NCBI GenBank assembly: GCA_001768675.1
Contig: MELN01000010.1
Span: forward strand, 1,552 to 8,724
Length of the DNA stretch: 7,173 nt
Direction: 5' to 3'
Source of the DNA: Actinobacteria bacterium RBG_16_64_13
GTDB lineage: Bacteria > Actinomycetota > Thermoleophilia > RBG-16-64-13
The number at the start of each line of letters is the position of its first letter. The first letter of the stretch is position 1. The translations under genes were made by a program, and so were the position numbers. Under the pieces are notes generated by a model that saw only the letters and a list, made by a program, of their open reading frames with translations, made no database searches and was not told where the DNA came from. Shown piece after piece: positions 5,539 to 7,173 of the stretch.

Positions 5539-6519
5539 ATGAATGTTGAGACTGCGAGGGTAGGCTTGTCGCTCCTCGAGGAGGGGGAAGATTTCGCCTG
5601 GGTGTCCATCGTCGACAGCCAGGGGTCTTCGCCACGCCGCGCCGGGGCCTCCATGCTGGTGAGAGCCGGCGGCTCTATCACCGGGACGGTGGGGGGAGGC
5701 GCGCTGGAAGCAGCCGCCATCAGGAACGCCTTGAAGGTCCTCGAAAGCAGAAAGCCCTTCTTGATGGATTACCATCTGACCGAAGGGGATGCGGCCCAGC
5801 TCGGCATGATCTGCGGCGGCCAGGGACTCGTGTTGATCGACTATGCCGACAGCAGACAGCCGGCGACCCACGAACTCTTCCAGGGTTTGGTCGACCTTCT
5901 GGTGAGGGGACAGAAGGGCTGGCTGGTGACCGCCGTGTCCGAAGGAGAAACCGAGACCACCGTAGCCCGGGGCCTCGTTGCAGGAGGCACGTACGACCAG
6001 ATCGTCGCCGGCGATCCTTCGACGACCTACGTGCAGCCGGTCGGGAGTCGGGGAACGGCTTACATTTTCGGCGCAGGGCATTGCGGCGCGAAGCTGCTCC
6101 CCGTGCTGAGTATGGTCGGCTTCTTCACGGTCGTGGTGGACGATCGCGCCGATTTCGCCACCGAGGAGCGCTTCCCGGACGCCGACCGCATCGTGGTGCC
6201 CGAGTCGTTTGAGACCTCGATGCAACCGCTTCCCATAGACGAAGACGCCTACATAGTCATCCTCACCAGGGGCCACGTCCACGACAGGAACGTGCTGCGG
6301 CAGGCGCTTGGCACGCGCGCGGGGTACATCGGCATGATCGGCAGCAAGACGAAGATCGCGCAGACCTTCCAAGCTCTGGAGGAAGAAGGTTTCACTCCGG
6401 ACGACCTGGCGCGGGTGCATTCCCCGATCGGCCTCACCATCGCCGCGGAGACCCCTGAGGAGATCGCCATCAGTATCGCCGCCGAACTGATCCAGGTGAG
6501 GGCCACCCGGGACGGATGA
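5539..6519 (+). CDS. XdhC/CoxI-family molybdenum hydroxylase maturation factor
   Basis: A 326-residue XdhC-family protein. In this family XdhC binds molybdenum cofactor, helps its sulfuration and delivers it to xanthine dehydrogenase-type enzymes in the cytoplasm. The N-terminal XdhC/CoxI domain shows QGSSPRRAGASMLV (28-41), GSITGTVGGGALE (45-57) and GMICGG with a Cys at 92. The C-terminal Rossmann-like domain begins AYIFGAGHCG (174-183), then VVVDDRADFA (198-207), ILTRGHVHDRNVL (241-253), AGYIGMIGSKTK (261-272) and SPIGLTIAAETPEEIAISIAAEL (295-317). The overall pattern resembles the subgroup I know as aldehyde oxidoreductase maturation factors. I chose ATG 5539 because family members begin just before LLEEGEDFAWVSIV; an in-frame ATG at 5506 would add 11 charged residues (MGLLERDRERR) and remains possible. 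The stop overlaps the next start in ATGA, so the two are probably translationally coupled. Confidence 0.92.
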   Translation: MNVETARVGLSLLEEGEDFAWVSIVDSQGSSPRRAGASMLVRAGGSITGTVGGGALEAAAIRNALKVLESRKPFLMDYHLTEGDAAQLGMICGGQGLVLIDYADSRQPATHELFQGLVDLLVRGQKGWLVTAVSEGETETTVARGLVAGGTYDQIVAGDPSTTYVQPVGSRGTAYIFGAGHCGAKLLPVLSMVGFFTVVVDDRADFATEERFPDADRIVVPESFETSMQPLPIDEDAYIVILTRGHVHDRNVLRQALGTRAGYIGMIGSKTKIAQTFQALEEEGFTPDDLARVHSPIGLTIAAETPEEIAISIAAELIQVRATRDG

Positions 6520-7173
6520 GGTCCACCGGCAGCATAGCCGCCGTCGTGCTCGCCGCGGGGAAGTCCTCGCGCATGGGCACGAGCAAGTCCTTGCTGCCGC
6601 TCGGCTCCATGACTGTGATCGAACGCGTGGTGCAGTCGGTTTCGCAAGCCGCGGTCGATGACATCGTCGTCGTCACCGGACACGAACCGGACAAGATCTT
6701 GCCTGTTCTGCAAACGCTCCCGGTCCGCCGGGCTCATAACGCCTGCTACGAATCGGGCATGTTCTCGTCGGTCCAGACAGGCGTTGCGGCCCTGCCGCCC
6801 GAAGTTGAGGCCTTCTTCGTGCTTCCGGCGGACTATCCCCTGGTCCGGCCGCGGGTGCTCGATCGGCTGGTGAACAGCCTCCAGGACGGTGGGCCCGGGA
6901 TACTGCACCCGTGCTGCTGCGGACTGCGGGGCCATCCCCCTCTGCTCTCCGGGCGGTACCGGGCGGCGTTGCTCGCTGCCCCTTGCGAGAGCGACCTCCG
7001 GACCTTCCTGGGGCGATGCGACCAAGATGAAGCTGAAGTAGAGGTTGAGGACCTTACGATCCTCATGGATATGGACAGGGCCGAGGACTACGCGAGGCTG
7101 GCCAGGTTCGCCAACATCCTTGACGCGGCTCCCGAGGGACGCGCGCCGGCCGGGGGCGGCGCCCGCGCGGCCG
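6516..7173 (+). CDS. MobA/MocA-like molybdenum cofactor nucleotidyltransferase (3' end outside window)
   Basis: The frame is open from ATG 6516 to the window edge, 219 complete codons without a stop. The nucleotide-binding signature VVLAAGKSSRMG (10-21) with Lys24 begins the fold. It continues with DIVVVTGHEPDKI (49-61), NACYESGMFSSVQTGV (75-90), the metal-site strand FFVLPADYPLV (100-110), HPCCCGLRGHPPLL (131-144), ESDLRTFLG (158-166) and DMDRAEDYARL (185-195). These match the MobA-like NTP transferases that attach CMP or GMP to molybdopterin; beside XdhC, cytidylyl transfer (MocA-like) is the better guess. The conserved domain ends near residue 196, yet the frame continues with a linker (ILDAAPEGRAPAGGGARAA). 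A second domain may therefore follow; fusions to HD domains exist among relatives, but nothing of one is visible here. Start by ATGA overlap with the XdhC gene. Confidence 0.88.
   Translation, partial: MRSTGSIAAVVLAAGKSSRMGTSKSLLPLGSMTVIERVVQSVSQAAVDDIVVVTGHEPDKILPVLQTLPVRRAHNACYESGMFSSVQTGVAALPPEVEAFFVLPADYPLVRPRVLDRLVNSLQDGGPGILHPCCCGLRGHPPLLSGRYRAALLAAPCESDLRTFLGRCDQDEAEVEVEDLTILMDMDRAEDYARLARFANILDAAPEGRAPAGGGARAA

Noticed and set aside
5320..6420. Minus-strand open frame of 366 codons opposite the XdhC gene
   Set aside because: His/Arg/Gly-rich shadow without domain signals, antisense to conserved XdhC motifs.

Overview
The window is GC-rich, carries no RNA genes, CRISPR or insertion sequences, and holds six genes plus one partial membrane-protein gene. 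Several features point to a high-GC Gram-positive bacterium, probably an Actinomycetota lineage: GC-ending codons, short signal peptides with lipoboxes, and LppX/LprG-like lipoproteins. A GC-rich Chloroflexota-like genome cannot be excluded. The XdhC/MocA pair suggests the organism makes a molybdenum hydroxylase.

Layout. (1) Positions 1-238, minus strand: the N-terminal part of a small two-helix membrane protein. (2) Positions 239-395: a divergent intergenic region with a promoter candidate on each strand. (3) Positions 396-2917, plus strand: two tandem paralogues. They share one extracytoplasmic domain of LolA/LppX-like character but are anchored differently. The first has a cytoplasmic zinc ribbon, a proline-rich linker and one transmembrane helix; the second is a lipoprotein. 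A strong GC stem-loop and a separate promoter candidate lie between them. (4) Positions 2982-3941, minus strand: a lipoprotein with three PepSY-like units, convergent with the second paralogue. A long hairpin at 2947-3000 probably ends transcription from both sides. (5) Positions 4038-5393, plus strand: a full-length serpin carried as a lipoprotein, divergent from the PepSY gene. The 96-bp gap holds a palindrome containing -10-like hexamers on both strands. (6) Positions 5539-7173 (edge), plus strand: an XdhC-family maturation factor overlapping, by ATGA, a MobA/MocA-like nucleotidyltransferase that runs off the window.

How it fits together. Four adjacent genes encode proteins predicted to sit on the outer face of the cytoplasmic membrane. 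The serpin is a suicide protease inhibitor. PepSY domains are best known from propeptides that inhibit their own peptidases. The divergent serpin/PepSY pair could therefore be a co-regulated envelope module that controls proteolysis; this is a hypothesis from fold and arrangement only. The XdhC-MocA pair is a separate unit: nucleotidyl transfer to the molybdenum cofactor and its maturation or loading into a xanthine-dehydrogenase/aldehyde-oxidoreductase-type enzyme, whose structural genes would lie nearby outside the window.
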